Made by a program: the position numbers and the translations under genes
Assembly (NCBI GenBank): GCA_036676415.1
Contig: JAKFCX010000005.1
Location: 19,023-83,022, forward strand
Length of the DNA stretch: 64,000 bases
Direction of reading: 5' to 3'
Origin: JAEZDC01 sp036676415
GTDB lineage: Bacteria; Bacteroidota; Bacteroidia; Chitinophagales; Chitinophagaceae
The notes under the pieces: generated by a model
What the model saw: the letters and a program-made list of their open reading frames with translations, nothing else
Databases searched by the model: none
Told to the model about the DNA's origin: nothing
Shown: in pieces, positions 16,737-25,890 of the stretch
How the letters are laid out: the number at the start of each line of letters is the position of its first letter
Numbering within the stretch: position 1 is the stretch's first letter

Positions 16737-16896
16737 ACACGAATTAAAAGACACTAATTACACGAATTATATCCAATGCCAGACTACGCTTAAGTGTTTC
16801 TAACTGCTATCATCTTGCAGAAAGAAATTTTTAATAAAGATTTTGAAGGTCGCATTTCACTCTGATGAAATTCGTGTAATTCGTCTTAATTCGTGT
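16737..16896. repeat. Imperfect inverted repeat of ACACGAATTA-type units
   Basis: The left arm (16737-16769) and right arm (16869-16896) are near reverse complements. Both are built from units such as ACACGAATT and AATTAC, with about 100 bp between them. The arms lie between the convergent 15932 and lipB genes. They could form a large hairpin or a shared termination region. Sequences of this type recur in intergenic DNA of related bacteria; no gene lies here. Confidence 0.65.
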
Positions 16897-16898
16897 AA

Positions 16899-17624
16899 TC
16901 ACATTAATTCACATTCAAACACCTTTTCAAAATTTTTCTTCAACCGCTCTTTTACATCTTCCATCGGAATTTTTCTGCCAAGTTCTTTTTCGAGTGACGT
17001 GACCTGCTTGTTTTGAATACCACAGGGAATAATATTATTGAAATAGCTGAGATCGGTATTCACATTCAATGCAAATCCATGCATGGTAATCCACCTGCTG
17101 CACTTGATGCCCATTGCACAGATCTTTCTTTCTTTTCCTTTTATACCAGGCTCTATCCAGACACCAGTTTCTCCTTTGCTACGTTCTCCAATCAATCCAT
17201 AATCAGCCATTGTAAGAATAATTACTTCTTCGAGACTTCTTAAGTACCAGCCAATATCAGTTTTGAATTTATCAAGGTCAAGAATTGGATAACCAACTAA
17301 TTGTTCCGGTCCATGAAACGTAATATCTCCACCCCTGTTAATGTGAAAGAATTCAATACCATTGATCTTTAGCTCCTGTTCACTCATTAGTATATTATCT
17401 TCATTACCGCTTTTACCTAAAGTGTATACAGGTGGATGCTCGACAAAGAGCAGATAGTTTTCAGTTGATAGTTTAGAGTTTAGAGTTGTTTCAGTTTCGT
17501 GTTTACTTTCCCGGTTTCGGAGCTCAGATTTAATATCAATATTTTTTTTAAGAAGGCTTTCCTGGTAGTCCCATGTTTCTTTGTAAGCTTTCTTCCCCAG
17601 ATCCTCGAAAATTACCTGCTGCAT
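16899..17624 (-). CDS. lipB: Octanoyl-[acyl carrier protein]-protein octanoyltransferase
   Basis: A 241-residue enzyme that moves octanoate from acyl carrier protein to lipoyl domains, the first step of lipoate assembly. Core motifs are present: VYTLGKSG, NRGGDITFHGPEQLVGYPILDL (containing the RGG and G-P-Q-x-x-x-Y-P elements), KICAMGIKCSRWITMHGFALNV (with the catalytic Lys) and the IIPCGI active-site Cys loop. The linker at about residues 32-56 (rich in S, E, T and K) is encoded by DNA resembling the dispersed GTTTAGAGTTT-type repeats found outside genes here. That linker is variable in the family, so function is probably kept. Confidence 0.93.
   Translation of the reverse strand: MQQVIFEDLGKKAYKETWDYQESLLKKNIDIKSELRNRESKHETETTLNSKLSTENYLLFVEHPPVYTLGKSGNEDNILMSEQELKINGIEFFHINRGGDITFHGPEQLVGYPILDLDKFKTDIGWYLRSLEEVIILTMADYGLIGERSKGETGVWIEPGIKGKERKICAMGIKCSRWITMHGFALNVNTDLSYFNNIIPCGIQNKQVTSLEKELGRKIPMEDVKERLKKNFEKVFECELM
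17457..17530. repeat. GTTTAGAGTTT-type dispersed repeat inside lipB
   Basis: The plus strand reads GATAGTTTAGAGTTTAGAG, then TTTCAGTTTCGTGTTTAC and CCCGGTTTCGGAG. This is the same style as the intergenic elements at 17636-17707 and 35097-35181. It is in frame and encodes lipB residues about 32-56. Confidence 0.6.
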
Positions 17625-17635
17625 GGTGCAAAGTT

Positions 17636-17707
17636 ATGAGTTTAGAGTTTGCAGTTTTTAGTTGATGCTGCCCTAACTGTAAACCAGAAACTATAAACTG
17701 TAAACTT
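17636..17707. repeat. Imperfect palindrome of AGTTTA/TAAACT units upstream of lipB
   Basis: The left half (GAGTTTAGAGTTTGCAG) and right half (AACCAGAAACTATAAACTG) are approximate reverse complements, meeting at about 17668. The element fills the divergent lipB/rluA gap and runs up to the rluA promoter octamer. Confidence 0.65.
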
Positions 17708-17714
17708 CAAAAGC

Positions 17715-17722
17715 TACATTTG
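17715..17722 (+). promoter_or_regulatory. Bacteroidota-type promoter -7 element of the rluA-family gene
   Basis: TACATTTG ends only 3 nt before the ATG at 17726. Transcription would begin at or just after the start codon, suggesting a leaderless mRNA or an upstream promoter. Confidence 0.5.
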
Positions 17723-17725
17723 CGT

Positions 17726-18772
17726 ATGACTGACGAAATAGATCTGCCACCGGAAGAATCAGCAGATGAATTGTATGAACGACGAACCTTTACGATAGAC
17801 AAAGGCCAGGAACCTTTACGTATTGATAAATGGATACAGATACGAACAGAGAACATCACCCGTAATAAGATTCAGCAAGGGATAGAAGCCGGATTTCTCA
17901 CTGTTAACGGCAAGCCTGTTAAATGCAATTACAAAGTAAGACCTGGTGATGAGATCATCCTCTTAAGCCTTACCAATCCTGAAGCTTCAGAAATAAAAGC
18001 TGAGCCGATACCGCTGAATATTGTTTATGAAGATGAGGCTATCATGATCATCAACAAAGCACCGAATATGGTGGTACATCCTGGTGTAGGTAATTTTTCA
18101 GGTACGATGTTGAACGGTGTGGCTTATCATCTTCGTCAGCAAAACCCTAATGTTGATGAAGATAATTTACCAAGATTTGGATTGGTACACAGAATAGACA
18201 AAAACACAACTGGTCTCGTGGTATTAGCCAAAACTGCAGATGCTGCGGCACATCTTGCCAAGCAGTTCTCCAATCATACAGTAGATAGAAAATATGTTGC
18301 ACTGGTCTGGGGAGATATGGAACAGGATGAAGGAAGAATAGAAGCTCATATTGCCCGTCACCAGCAATTCAGAAAACAATTTCATGCCTACCCTGAAGGA
18401 GATATTGGCAAACATGCTATTACGCACTATAAAGTCCTGGAGCGATTCAATTATGTCACACTGGTTGAATGTGTGCTGGAAACAGGACGAACTCACCAGA
18501 TCAGGGTTCATATGAAGCACATCGGCCATACCTTGTTTAATGATTTTGAATATGGTGGCGATAGAATTTTGAAAGGAACCATCTATACAAAATACAAACA
18601 GTTTGTTGACAATTGTTTTGAGGTGTGTCCTCGTTGTGCTTTACACGCTAAAACATTGGGATTCATTCATCCTGTAACAAACAAGAAAGTAATGTTTGAA
18701 AGTGAATTGCCGCAGGATATGAGCCAGGTTATTGATAAATGGAGGAGATATGTAAAGGCCAAAACGGATTAA
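17726..18772 (+). CDS. RluA-family 23S rRNA/tRNA pseudouridine synthase
   Basis: A 348-residue enzyme that isomerises uridine to pseudouridine in structured RNA. An S4 RNA-binding domain (about 30-95: LRIDKWIQIRTENITRNKIQQGIEAGFLTVNGK) precedes the catalytic domain. The RluA motif HRIDKNTTGLVVLAK carries the catalytic Asp158; ETGRTHQIRVHMKHIGH and CPRCALHAKTLGFIHP follow. This layout corresponds to RluD-like enzymes of Bacteroidota. ATG 17726 is used; a TTG two codons upstream also fits but lies in the promoter octamer. The exact target uridines cannot be read. Confidence 0.92.
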   Translation: MTDEIDLPPEESADELYERRTFTIDKGQEPLRIDKWIQIRTENITRNKIQQGIEAGFLTVNGKPVKCNYKVRPGDEIILLSLTNPEASEIKAEPIPLNIVYEDEAIMIINKAPNMVVHPGVGNFSGTMLNGVAYHLRQQNPNVDEDNLPRFGLVHRIDKNTTGLVVLAKTADAAAHLAKQFSNHTVDRKYVALVWGDMEQDEGRIEAHIARHQQFRKQFHAYPEGDIGKHAITHYKVLERFNYVTLVECVLETGRTHQIRVHMKHIGHTLFNDFEYGGDRILKGTIYTKYKQFVDNCFEVCPRCALHAKTLGFIHPVTNKKVMFESELPQDMSQVIDKWRRYVKAKTD

Positions 18773-18803
18773 TTTCTTAATTTACGGCCTTGCATACTTA
18801 TCA

Positions 18804-21800
18804 ATGAGAAAACTACTAGGATTACTGGCACTTGTTTGTATTCTGGCAATTGACGTTAGCGGACAGACTTATACACTTAACAGCACATCAAACGGTACTA
18901 CAGTTACTACCTGCTCAGGTACATTTGTGGATAATGGCGGAGGTAGTAACTATTCTGCAAACAGGGCAGATACTATCACATTTTGTCCTTCTACCCCAGG
19001 CAAAAAAATGAGGGTTCAATTTGACCTCATATATATTGAAATCGGAGATAGCCTGATTGTTTACGATGGACAGAATACTTCAGCACCAGTTTTAGCTGTA
19101 TTTGATTTCGCCAATGCCGTTGGCGGTTCAGTTGTAGCTTTAAATGTATCTGGTTGCCTGACGTTTCGTTTTAAATCAGATGCAACTGTTCAGGATAAAG
19201 GATGGAGTGCGACTTTGAGTTGTGCTGAGCCTTGCCAATCATTTACAGGTGGGTTTACTACATCTCCTGCTGCAGATGCAAATGGCAATGTAAATGTATG
19301 TTTAGGTGATTTTATCACTTTGAATGCGAACATCAATTACCCGAATAATAATACTAATTACAGCCAGTCAAACAGCACTTCGAATTTCAGATGGAGAACT
19401 GGTTTCTCTAATGACACTTCCGGAATTGGGTTGACCAGCATTACCAAAAGAGTAACTCAATTTGCCGGTTATAATGTGAAGCTTAATATTACAGACGCCA
19501 ATGGTTGTAACAGCGATACTGTTTTAAAAGTGAAAGTGAGAACTTCAGGCAAACCAAATTTTAAAATTGCACAGCCTGCCGCAAGTTGTATGACCGATAC
19601 AACTACATTAACTTCCAATTACGAAGTAGCAAAAGGCTCTTATACCATCCCACCATTTTCAGGAAAAGATTTTTTCTTGTTTGATGGTAATGGTGTAACA
19701 TTTACCGACACGATACGAATCACGGATTTTGCCCCTGGACAAACACTTACCAATATTAATCATTTCCTGGGAGTTTTTATGAGTTTGGAACACTCATACC
19801 TTGGCGACCTTGAAATTAAGCTGGAGGCACCGAATCATACTTTTATTATTTTAAAGCAGTACATATTACCTGGTTTTAATGGCGGCGGAACTTTTCTTGG
19901 AGAGCCTGTAGATAATGAAGGAAATCCTTCAGCAAACGGCATCGGCTATTTATATGGATTCACTCCTAATCCAAGTTTTGGAACAATGGTGGCAGAAGCA
20001 GGATCCCACAATCATACTTTTACAGATGCTTTAGGACAGGTTTATAATAACGCAAGTTATTTGCCGGCTGGCAACTATACCTCTTTTCAAAGCCTTAACG
20101 CCTTGTTGGGAACATCATTAAACGGCAACTGGGTATTGCATATAAAAGACAATCTTGCTGTTGATAATGGAAACATCTTTAACTGGAGGATCAATTTTGC
20201 CAGCAATATCTACCCTGCTAACCTGCAGGAAACTTATCAAATACCGGTAAAAAGTTTTGCATGGTCTCCCGTAGCACCAACAACATTAGTAACCGGTAAT
20301 ATTTTATCTGCTGTTAATGTTCCAACAATACAAGTTGCACCAACAGCCACTGGGTGGAATTATTTCAAGCTGAGAATTACTGACAGTGCCAATTGTTTTT
20401 ACGATAGTACCGTTAGGGTGAATGTGAATCCAAAACCCGTAAAGCCAGCTTTGGGTGCTGACAAAATCATGTGTTCAGCCCAAAGTTTCACATTATCGAC
20501 ATCGAATATTGCTGGTGGTGTACAATATTTATGGAACACCGGAGCTACCAGTAGCACCATTAATGTGAACCAGCTTGGTACTTATATTCTAACAGTTAAT
20601 AACCCGGTAGGTTGTAAAAACAGCGACACCATTCTTGTAACTCCAGAACCGGGGATGCTGGTAGATCTTGGACCAGATAAAATGTTCTGTGCTTCAGGCA
20701 CCAATGATGTGCAGGCAAATGTTTCCAGTAACCTTGTGAGTTTTGCCTGGGAAGATGGCAGTTCATCTCTCACAAAAACAATCACTGCTCCCGGATTATA
20801 TTGGCTGGAAGGAACTTCTGCAGCCGGATGTAAAACAAGAGATACCATCAACATAACAGATAACCCCATCAATAACTGGCAAATGCCGGCCGATATCAGT
20901 ATTTGTGGCAGCCAGCAACTGGTTTCAATCACCAATGCACCTGCAGGAACCGGATTTACGTGGCATGATAATTCATCAGGTAACGATCACTTGTTTTCTT
21001 CTTCAGGAAATTATATGGTGACTGCAAATTACCAGGGTTGTACAAAACAGGATGATATCAATATTGCATTGAACCCTTATCCTACGGTGAGTTTAGGTGC
21101 AGACACTATGTTCTGTGCTTCTAATCCAAATATTTTGCAGGCATCCACATCAGGAACGATCAATGCATTTGAATGGAATAATGGTACTGCATCATCAACA
21201 TTAAGTATCAATGGAAGCGGAACTTACTGGCTGGAAGTAACATCAGACATGGGTTGCAAGGCAAGAGATTCTATCGAAATAACAAACAATCCTATTAATG
21301 GCTGGCAAACTCCCGGCGATGTAAATATTTGCGGCACCAGTCATCTTGTTACACTGGATAATTATCCATCAGGCACCACATTTACATGGGATGATGCAAC
21401 CACTTTTGCCACTCACCTATTCAATACTTCAGGTTTGTATAGTGTAACGGCCAATTATGTCGGGTGTTTAAAACAAGATGCAATTGATGTAGGCATTCAT
21501 CCTTTTCCTACTGTTAACCTGGGAATTGACACAATGTTCTGTGCTTCCAATCCTAATGTACTGCAATCGAACATTACAGGCAATGTTTCATCATTACAAT
21601 GGAACAACGGAGCCAACACTCCAACGCTTGCAATTACTTCGAATGGAACTTACTGGCTGGAAGCGACGACTGTAAATGGTTGTAAACACAGGGATACGAT
21701 CCTTATTTCAGAAAATCCTATCAACAGCTGGCAAGCACCTGCTGATACCAATATTTGCGAAGAAAGCACACATACGATCGTTCTGAATAATTATCCTGCA

Positions 21801-22424
21801 GGCACCAATTTTACATGGTACGACGGAACCAAACAACCGGAACATGAAGTGAATACTGCTGGTAGTTTTGCCATTACTGCAGATCATGTTGGATGTTTGA
21901 AGCAGGATCAGGTTACAATTGGTTTAAAACCTTTACCCATTGTTGAGATCGGAAGAGATACCACGCTGTGTTTTGGTTTCACTGTCCCAATTAAAGCAAG
22001 TTATCCAGGAGCCAGTTATGAATGGAGTAATGGCAGGACAGACAGTTTTATTATTGCCAATAGCCAGAATGTATACTGGGTTGAAGCAACTTTAAATAGC
22101 TGTACTTATCGAGATAGCCTGAATGTAATATATGTTGATTGTAGCTGCAATACTACCGTACCAAATGCATTTTCTCCGAATGCCGATGGTATCAACGACC
22201 AGCTAAGGGTTCATATAGAATGTTTACCACGGAAGTACCAGTTTACGATGTTCAATCGTTACGGTCAGCCGGTTTTTGAAACGAGAGACCTGAAGCAGGG
22301 CTGGGATGGAAAGATCAAAGGCAGTGAGGCACCTGTAGGAACCTATTATTACATCCTCACCTATTTTAATGAAAGCCTGCAAAGGGATGAGCTGTACAAA
22401 GGCTATGTGGTGTTGGTTAAATAG
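18804..22424 (+). CDS. Giant secreted protein with CUB-like, P-domain and tandem modules; T9SS type B C-terminus
   Basis: A 1206-residue surface or secreted protein with signal peptide (MRKLLGLLALVCILAIDVSG). Residues about 25-140 resemble a CUB domain (MRVQFDLIYIEIGDSLIVYDG...). Residues about 310-470 resemble a proprotein-convertase P domain (LGDLEIKLEAPNHTF...GNWVLHIKDNLAVDNG). Three near-identical modules of 142-143 residues follow (DNA 20661-21941), each with MFCAS near its start. The C-terminal about 85 residues (TVPNAFSPNADGINDQLRV...YGQPVFE...GWDGKIKGSEAPVGTYYYIL) are the gliding-motility-type (CHU_C) domain, a T9SS type B sorting signal. An adhesive role is likely but unproven. Confidence 0.92.
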   Translation: MRKLLGLLALVCILAIDVSGQTYTLNSTSNGTTVTTCSGTFVDNGGGSNYSANRADTITFCPSTPGKKMRVQFDLIYIEIGDSLIVYDGQNTSAPVLAVFDFANAVGGSVVALNVSGCLTFRFKSDATVQDKGWSATLSCAEPCQSFTGGFTTSPAADANGNVNVCLGDFITLNANINYPNNNTNYSQSNSTSNFRWRTGFSNDTSGIGLTSITKRVTQFAGYNVKLNITDANGCNSDTVLKVKVRTSGKPNFKIAQPAASCMTDTTTLTSNYEVAKGSYTIPPFSGKDFFLFDGNGVTFTDTIRITDFAPGQTLTNINHFLGVFMSLEHSYLGDLEIKLEAPNHTFIILKQYILPGFNGGGTFLGEPVDNEGNPSANGIGYLYGFTPNPSFGTMVAEAGSHNHTFTDALGQVYNNASYLPAGNYTSFQSLNALLGTSLNGNWVLHIKDNLAVDNGNIFNWRINFASNIYPANLQETYQIPVKSFAWSPVAPTTLVTGNILSAVNVPTIQVAPTATGWNYFKLRITDSANCFYDSTVRVNVNPKPVKPALGADKIMCSAQSFTLSTSNIAGGVQYLWNTGATSSTINVNQLGTYILTVNNPVGCKNSDTILVTPEPGMLVDLGPDKMFCASGTNDVQANVSSNLVSFAWEDGSSSLTKTITAPGLYWLEGTSAAGCKTRDTINITDNPINNWQMPADISICGSQQLVSITNAPAGTGFTWHDNSSGNDHLFSSSGNYMVTANYQGCTKQDDINIALNPYPTVSLGADTMFCASNPNILQASTSGTINAFEWNNGTASSTLSINGSGTYWLEVTSDMGCKARDSIEITNNPINGWQTPGDVNICGTSHLVTLDNYPSGTTFTWDDATTFATHLFNTSGLYSVTANYVGCLKQDAIDVGIHPFPTVNLGIDTMFCASNPNVLQSNITGNVSSLQWNNGANTPTLAITSNGTYWLEATTVNGCKHRDTILISENPINSWQAPADTNICEESTHTIVLNNYPAGTNFTWYDGTKQPEHEVNTAGSFAITADHVGCLKQDQVTIGLKPLPIVEIGRDTTLCFGFTVPIKASYPGASYEWSNGRTDSFIIANSQNVYWVEATLNSCTYRDSLNVIYVDCSCNTTVPNAFSPNADGINDQLRVHIECLPRKYQFTMFNRYGQPVFETRDLKQGWDGKIKGSEAPVGTYYYILTYFNESLQRDELYKGYVVLVK
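20661..21941 (+). repeat. Three tandem 142-143-codon modules in the 18804-22424 gene
   Basis: Module starts lie at 20661, 21087 and 21513, with a partial fourth at 21942; spacings are 426, 426 and 429 bp. Each module holds an LG-D-MFCAS start, an internal TYWLE or LYWLE segment, a NPIN-W linker and a second half with SICG or NICG and a T-W-D core. Confidence 0.9.
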
Positions 22425-22464
22425 CTTATTGGCTGCTTTTCAACCTGTTCAATAAAGAGCATTT

Positions 22465-22519
22465 GTACAAGGGTGCTCTAATAGCTATCGGAGCAACGAA
22501 GGTTAAATAGTTGTACTGG
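22465..22519 (+). repeat. Diverged copy of the GTACAAGAGTGC...GCAACGAAG repeat
   Basis: GTACAAGGGTGC (22465-22476), a 17-nt insertion, then GCAACGAAGGTTAAATAG and TTGTACTGG. It aligns with the other four copies except for the insertion. It lies in the 252-bp gap before trxA. Confidence 0.6.
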
Positions 22520-22634
22520 CCCCTGGTCCATCATTATTTTACCTGTAAACCAACCTTGTAAGTATCCTGATCATTCAGCGTCAATAGTCACAATAGGTGG
22601 ATAAGTCAAAAAAGGCAGATCATGGGTTTAACGC

Positions 22635-22642
22635 TAAATTTG
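22635..22642 (+). promoter_or_regulatory. Bacteroidota-type promoter -7 element of trxA
   Basis: TAAATTTG fits TAnnTTTG, 34 bp before the trxA ATG. No clear distal TTG element was found at the usual distance. Confidence 0.5.
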
Positions 22643-22676
22643 ACATCCGATCAAAAATCAAAATAAATTTTATACT

Positions 22677-22994
22677 ATGGCTTTAGAATTTACAGACGCA
22701 AACTTTCAGACCGAGGTGCTGGATAGTGAAAAATTAAGTGTGATTGATTTCTGGGCAGAATGGTGTGGCCCTTGCCGTGCTATCGGACCAGTTATTGAAG
22801 AACTCTCTAAAGAATATGATGGTAAAGTGAAGATAGGTAAAGTGAATGTGGATCATAATCCAAGTGTGAGTATGAACTACGGTATTACTTCGATACCTGC
22901 GATTCTTTTTATTAAAGGTGGTAAGGTGGTAGATAAGCAAATTGGTGCTGTACCAAAATCAGTTTTGGATAAAAAGATACAGGCAAATATGTAA
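22677..22994 (+). CDS. trxA: Thioredoxin
   Basis: A 105-residue cytoplasmic thioredoxin, full length for the family. The redox site WCGPC is intact (C30, C33) in the FWAEWCGPCRAIGPVIEEL context, and the cis-proline loop SIPAILF follows at about 71-77. It reduces protein disulfides with electrons from thioredoxin reductase, which is not in the window. It has its own promoter-like octamer upstream and a shared bidirectional terminator downstream, so it is probably monocistronic. Confidence 0.97.
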   Translation: MALEFTDANFQTEVLDSEKLSVIDFWAEWCGPCRAIGPVIEELSKEYDGKVKIGKVNVDHNPSVSMNYGITSIPAILFIKGGKVVDKQIGAVPKSVLDKKIQANM

Positions 22995-23013
22995 CAGTAG
23001 AAACTTGTAAATT

Positions 23014-23039
23014 AAAAATCCCGCGAAAGCGGGATTTTT
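23014..23039. terminator. Bidirectional intrinsic terminator between trxA and the 23040-25787 gene
   Basis: Perfect 11-bp stem AAAAATCCCGC / GCGGGATTTTT with a GAAA tetraloop and runs of A and T on both sides. It serves both convergent genes. Confidence 0.92.
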
Positions 23040-25787
23040 TTATCTCATCAGGATGATTGTTCCTTTTTTGAAAACCTCTCCACAAGCAGTTGTTGCTTTT
23101 ATCTGGTAAACGTATGTTCCTGAAGGTTGGGGAACTCCTTTATAACTTCCATCCCAGCATTTCTGGTCAGTGGTTGTTAAAAAAATCCTTTCTCCCCACC
23201 TATTGTAAACAGAAAAGTTGAGGTTCTGTACCACACCCCAGTACTTTATTCCAAAACAATCATTCTTACCGTCATTATTAGGTGTGAATGCATTGGGCAT
23301 ATTGTATCCACCTGTAACAGGATTGAAACCAACCAATACGGTTACCGAATCTACTTTTTCACAGCCTGCACTATTGGTTACCACTACATAATAAGTAGTG
23401 GTTTCTGCAGGTGTAACTACAGGATTGGCAGTGTTAGCTGCAGTGATGTTCGTTTGTGGTGTCCATGAATAATTTGAACCTCCTGAAGCTGATAAAGTAG
23501 CTGATCCATTTGAGCAATCAATATCGTTTGATTTTGAAACTGTAACCACCGGAAGATCATTAACGTTGATCATTGAATTAAGTGTATCGCTGATGCCACA
23601 GAAGTTATGTGTTACTGCCACGGAATATTGTTGAGCAGTCAATGGACGTATTACAGTTGATGAAGCTGAAGGAGATTCAATATTAGCACCTTCAAACCAA
23701 TTATATGTGTCAGCTCCGCTGGCTGTTAACGATGTTGAGTTTCCTGAACAAACAGCTACCGATGATGGTGTAATTGAAAAAACAGGTTTGGGTTGCCAGC
23801 CAATGTTTATGGAATCTGTTTTACTACAGCCATTACTTCCAGTTACAGTCACAAAATATCTCATAGCTGCTCCAGGTGAAGCAACAGGGTTGGAAATATT
23901 TGGATTACTTAATCCTGTTGAAGGAAACCAAACATACCCGGTTCCACCGGTGGCTAAGAGTGGAGCCTGTCCTTCGTTACAGATGGTTGTATCATTGCTT
24001 GTTGATACAACAGGTGCAGATCTGACATCCAGGGTTACAGAGTCTTTTGCCGTACATGCACCATTTGATACTATGAGCATATACTTTGTTTGCTGTATTG
24101 GTGAAGCTAAAGGACTGAGAATAGATGGATCAGATAAACCGGTAGCGGGAGACCAAATATAACTTGTAGCACCTGTGGCCGTAGTCGTTAATGGTGTTTG
24201 AATTCCTTCACAAATTGAGGTATCAGATCTTGTATCTACAACAGGAACATCAAGGACAGCTACATTTACTGAATCGATCGATTTACATGCATTGGCACCA
24301 GTAACTTCTATATAATATTTTCTTGTGACAGAAGGATTGGCTGAAGGATTACTGATGGTGGGATCACTCAATCCTGCAATGGGTGTCCAGTTGTATTGAA
24401 CAGCACCTGGAGCTGTAGCTGAAATAACCACACCACCAGATCCTGTGCAGAATGATGTGTCGTTGCTGGCTGAAATAACAGGACTTTGTTTTAAAGAAAC
24501 CGTAACCGAATCTTTACCACTGCAACCTGGAAGATCATAACCGGTCACTATATATTTTGTAGTAGCTGATGGTGTAGCAATTGGGTTTGCAATTCCCGTG
24601 TTTGATAATCCACCTGCAGGTGACCATGAGAAATTTCCTGCACCTGTTGCTGTTAATGGAATAGATTCTCCGGGACAAATTGAAGCATCAGGCGTAACAT
24701 CAATTGTTGGAGGATCGGTAACGGTTATTTTTATTGAATCTTGTTTGAGGAAGACTTGTGAGAAGGAGATATCGTCAATGGCAAAATCGTTTCCATCTGC
24801 AATTGTATTATTGTTTACAATAGTTATGACTGCAGAGGTGCTGTTTCCAGAGTTCCAGGTAGTATAAAACCTGCTCCATTGACAGGCCACATTACCAGCA
24901 TTTATATTATTTCCTAAAACATTGCCATTAATTGAAAACCTCAACCTTGCAGGATTCAATGCGGCTAATGACTGGATCCAAACACCAAAAGCATAATTCG
25001 TATTGGGTGAAACAGTGACTGTCTGTGACCAAACCTTTGCTCCATTTACCGGAGAACCATTTACCATCATCATTGCTCCTGAGCCTGTTGTATGTTCTGT
25101 ACATGCGTTGAAATTTACATTCCAGGCTACAGAGTTGTTCGATATCCAGTAAACCGCTTCTGTGGTATTTGGAAATTGAGGTGTATAATCTGATGTGAAC
25201 CCAGTGTTTCCGTTAGAAAAATCGCCATTAGTTACAAGATTGCCAGCTATAGATTGGGAAGTGAAATAGTAGGTTGTTGTGCTTTGAGGTGTGGCAATTG
25301 GGTTAGCAATAGCAGTATTGTTTAATCCAGGTTGAGTTCCCCAGCAAAAATTCAGCGATGGAATCGTATTGAGCTGAACGGAATTGCCCTTGCAAATGGT
25401 TGTATCACCCTTAGTAATTAAGCTGTCTTGTTGTACAGTGATAGGAATAATTTTAATAATACTATCAAGACATCCACCAGGTCCAACCACTTTTAATTTA
25501 ACACTATATGTTCCATAATTGGTATAAGTAACCGTAGGGTTGTACGATATTGAATTAGTAGTGTTATTTCCAAAATCCCAAAAAACAGAAATAGTTCCAG
25601 GAGTAAGATTATTAAATTGTATGGTTCTGGGATTACAAGAATTTTGAGTGTAACTATAATCTGGCGAAGGAATACAAGAAGTGCTTCTATTTTCGAAAGA
25701 TTGTGCTTTTGAAATTGATGCAATTGTTGAAAAGAAGAATATTAGAACCGAAAACTTAAAGTAATCCAGCATTGAAAATTTGTTCAA
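23040..25787 (-). CDS. Giant secreted PKD/Ig-like repeat protein with T9SS type B C-terminus
   Basis: A 915-residue surface or secreted protein. A hydrophobic export signal (FKFSVLIFFFSTIASISKA) is followed by a PKD domain (about 45-120: NNLTPGTISVFWDFGNNTTNS...YGTYSVKLKV). A jelly-roll-like region (about 185-345: NLVTNGDFSNGNTGF...AIDDISFSQ) resembles carbohydrate-binding modules. Then come about six Ig-like repeats of 75-80 residues, each with a D-T-S-I-C or similar start, a Y-x-W-P core and a TKY or TYY end. The final about 85 residues (NMPNAFTPNNDGKNDCFGI...WDGSYKGVPQPSGTYVYQI) form the gliding-type T9SS type B domain. No catalytic domain is seen; binding or adhesion is inferred. Confidence 0.9.
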   Translation of the reverse strand: MNKFSMLDYFKFSVLIFFFSTIASISKAQSFENRSTSCIPSPDYSYTQNSCNPRTIQFNNLTPGTISVFWDFGNNTTNSISYNPTVTYTNYGTYSVKLKVVGPGGCLDSIIKIIPITVQQDSLITKGDTTICKGNSVQLNTIPSLNFCWGTQPGLNNTAIANPIATPQSTTTYYFTSQSIAGNLVTNGDFSNGNTGFTSDYTPQFPNTTEAVYWISNNSVAWNVNFNACTEHTTGSGAMMMVNGSPVNGAKVWSQTVTVSPNTNYAFGVWIQSLAALNPARLRFSINGNVLGNNINAGNVACQWSRFYTTWNSGNSTSAVITIVNNNTIADGNDFAIDDISFSQVFLKQDSIKITVTDPPTIDVTPDASICPGESIPLTATGAGNFSWSPAGGLSNTGIANPIATPSATTKYIVTGYDLPGCSGKDSVTVSLKQSPVISASNDTSFCTGSGGVVISATAPGAVQYNWTPIAGLSDPTISNPSANPSVTRKYYIEVTGANACKSIDSVNVAVLDVPVVDTRSDTSICEGIQTPLTTTATGATSYIWSPATGLSDPSILSPLASPIQQTKYMLIVSNGACTAKDSVTLDVRSAPVVSTSNDTTICNEGQAPLLATGGTGYVWFPSTGLSNPNISNPVASPGAAMRYFVTVTGSNGCSKTDSINIGWQPKPVFSITPSSVAVCSGNSTSLTASGADTYNWFEGANIESPSASSTVIRPLTAQQYSVAVTHNFCGISDTLNSMINVNDLPVVTVSKSNDIDCSNGSATLSASGGSNYSWTPQTNITAANTANPVVTPAETTTYYVVVTNSAGCEKVDSVTVLVGFNPVTGGYNMPNAFTPNNDGKNDCFGIKYWGVVQNLNFSVYNRWGERIFLTTTDQKCWDGSYKGVPQPSGTYVYQIKATTACGEVFKKGTIILMR

Positions 25788-25890
25788 ATTTGCAATAAAT
25801 ATAATTGTGCGTAGATAAAATACCTAAAATCACCATAGAATATTCTTGCAACATTATCTTAGCATCTTATACTCTAAGTTTTAAAAAGAT

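Noticed and set aside
20582..20935. 117-codon minus-strand ORF
   Set aside because: It is a shadow of the tandem modules in the T9SS protein.
20661..21941. Regular repeats considered as a CRISPR-like array
   Set aside because: The period is 426 bp, in frame, and encodes protein modules; there are no short repeats with unique spacers and no cas genes.
24033..24042. Further GGGTTAC sites as sigma targets (also near 1239, 6384 and 14129)
   Set aside because: They lie inside coding regions and I did not find the matching -10 box in front of a gene start.
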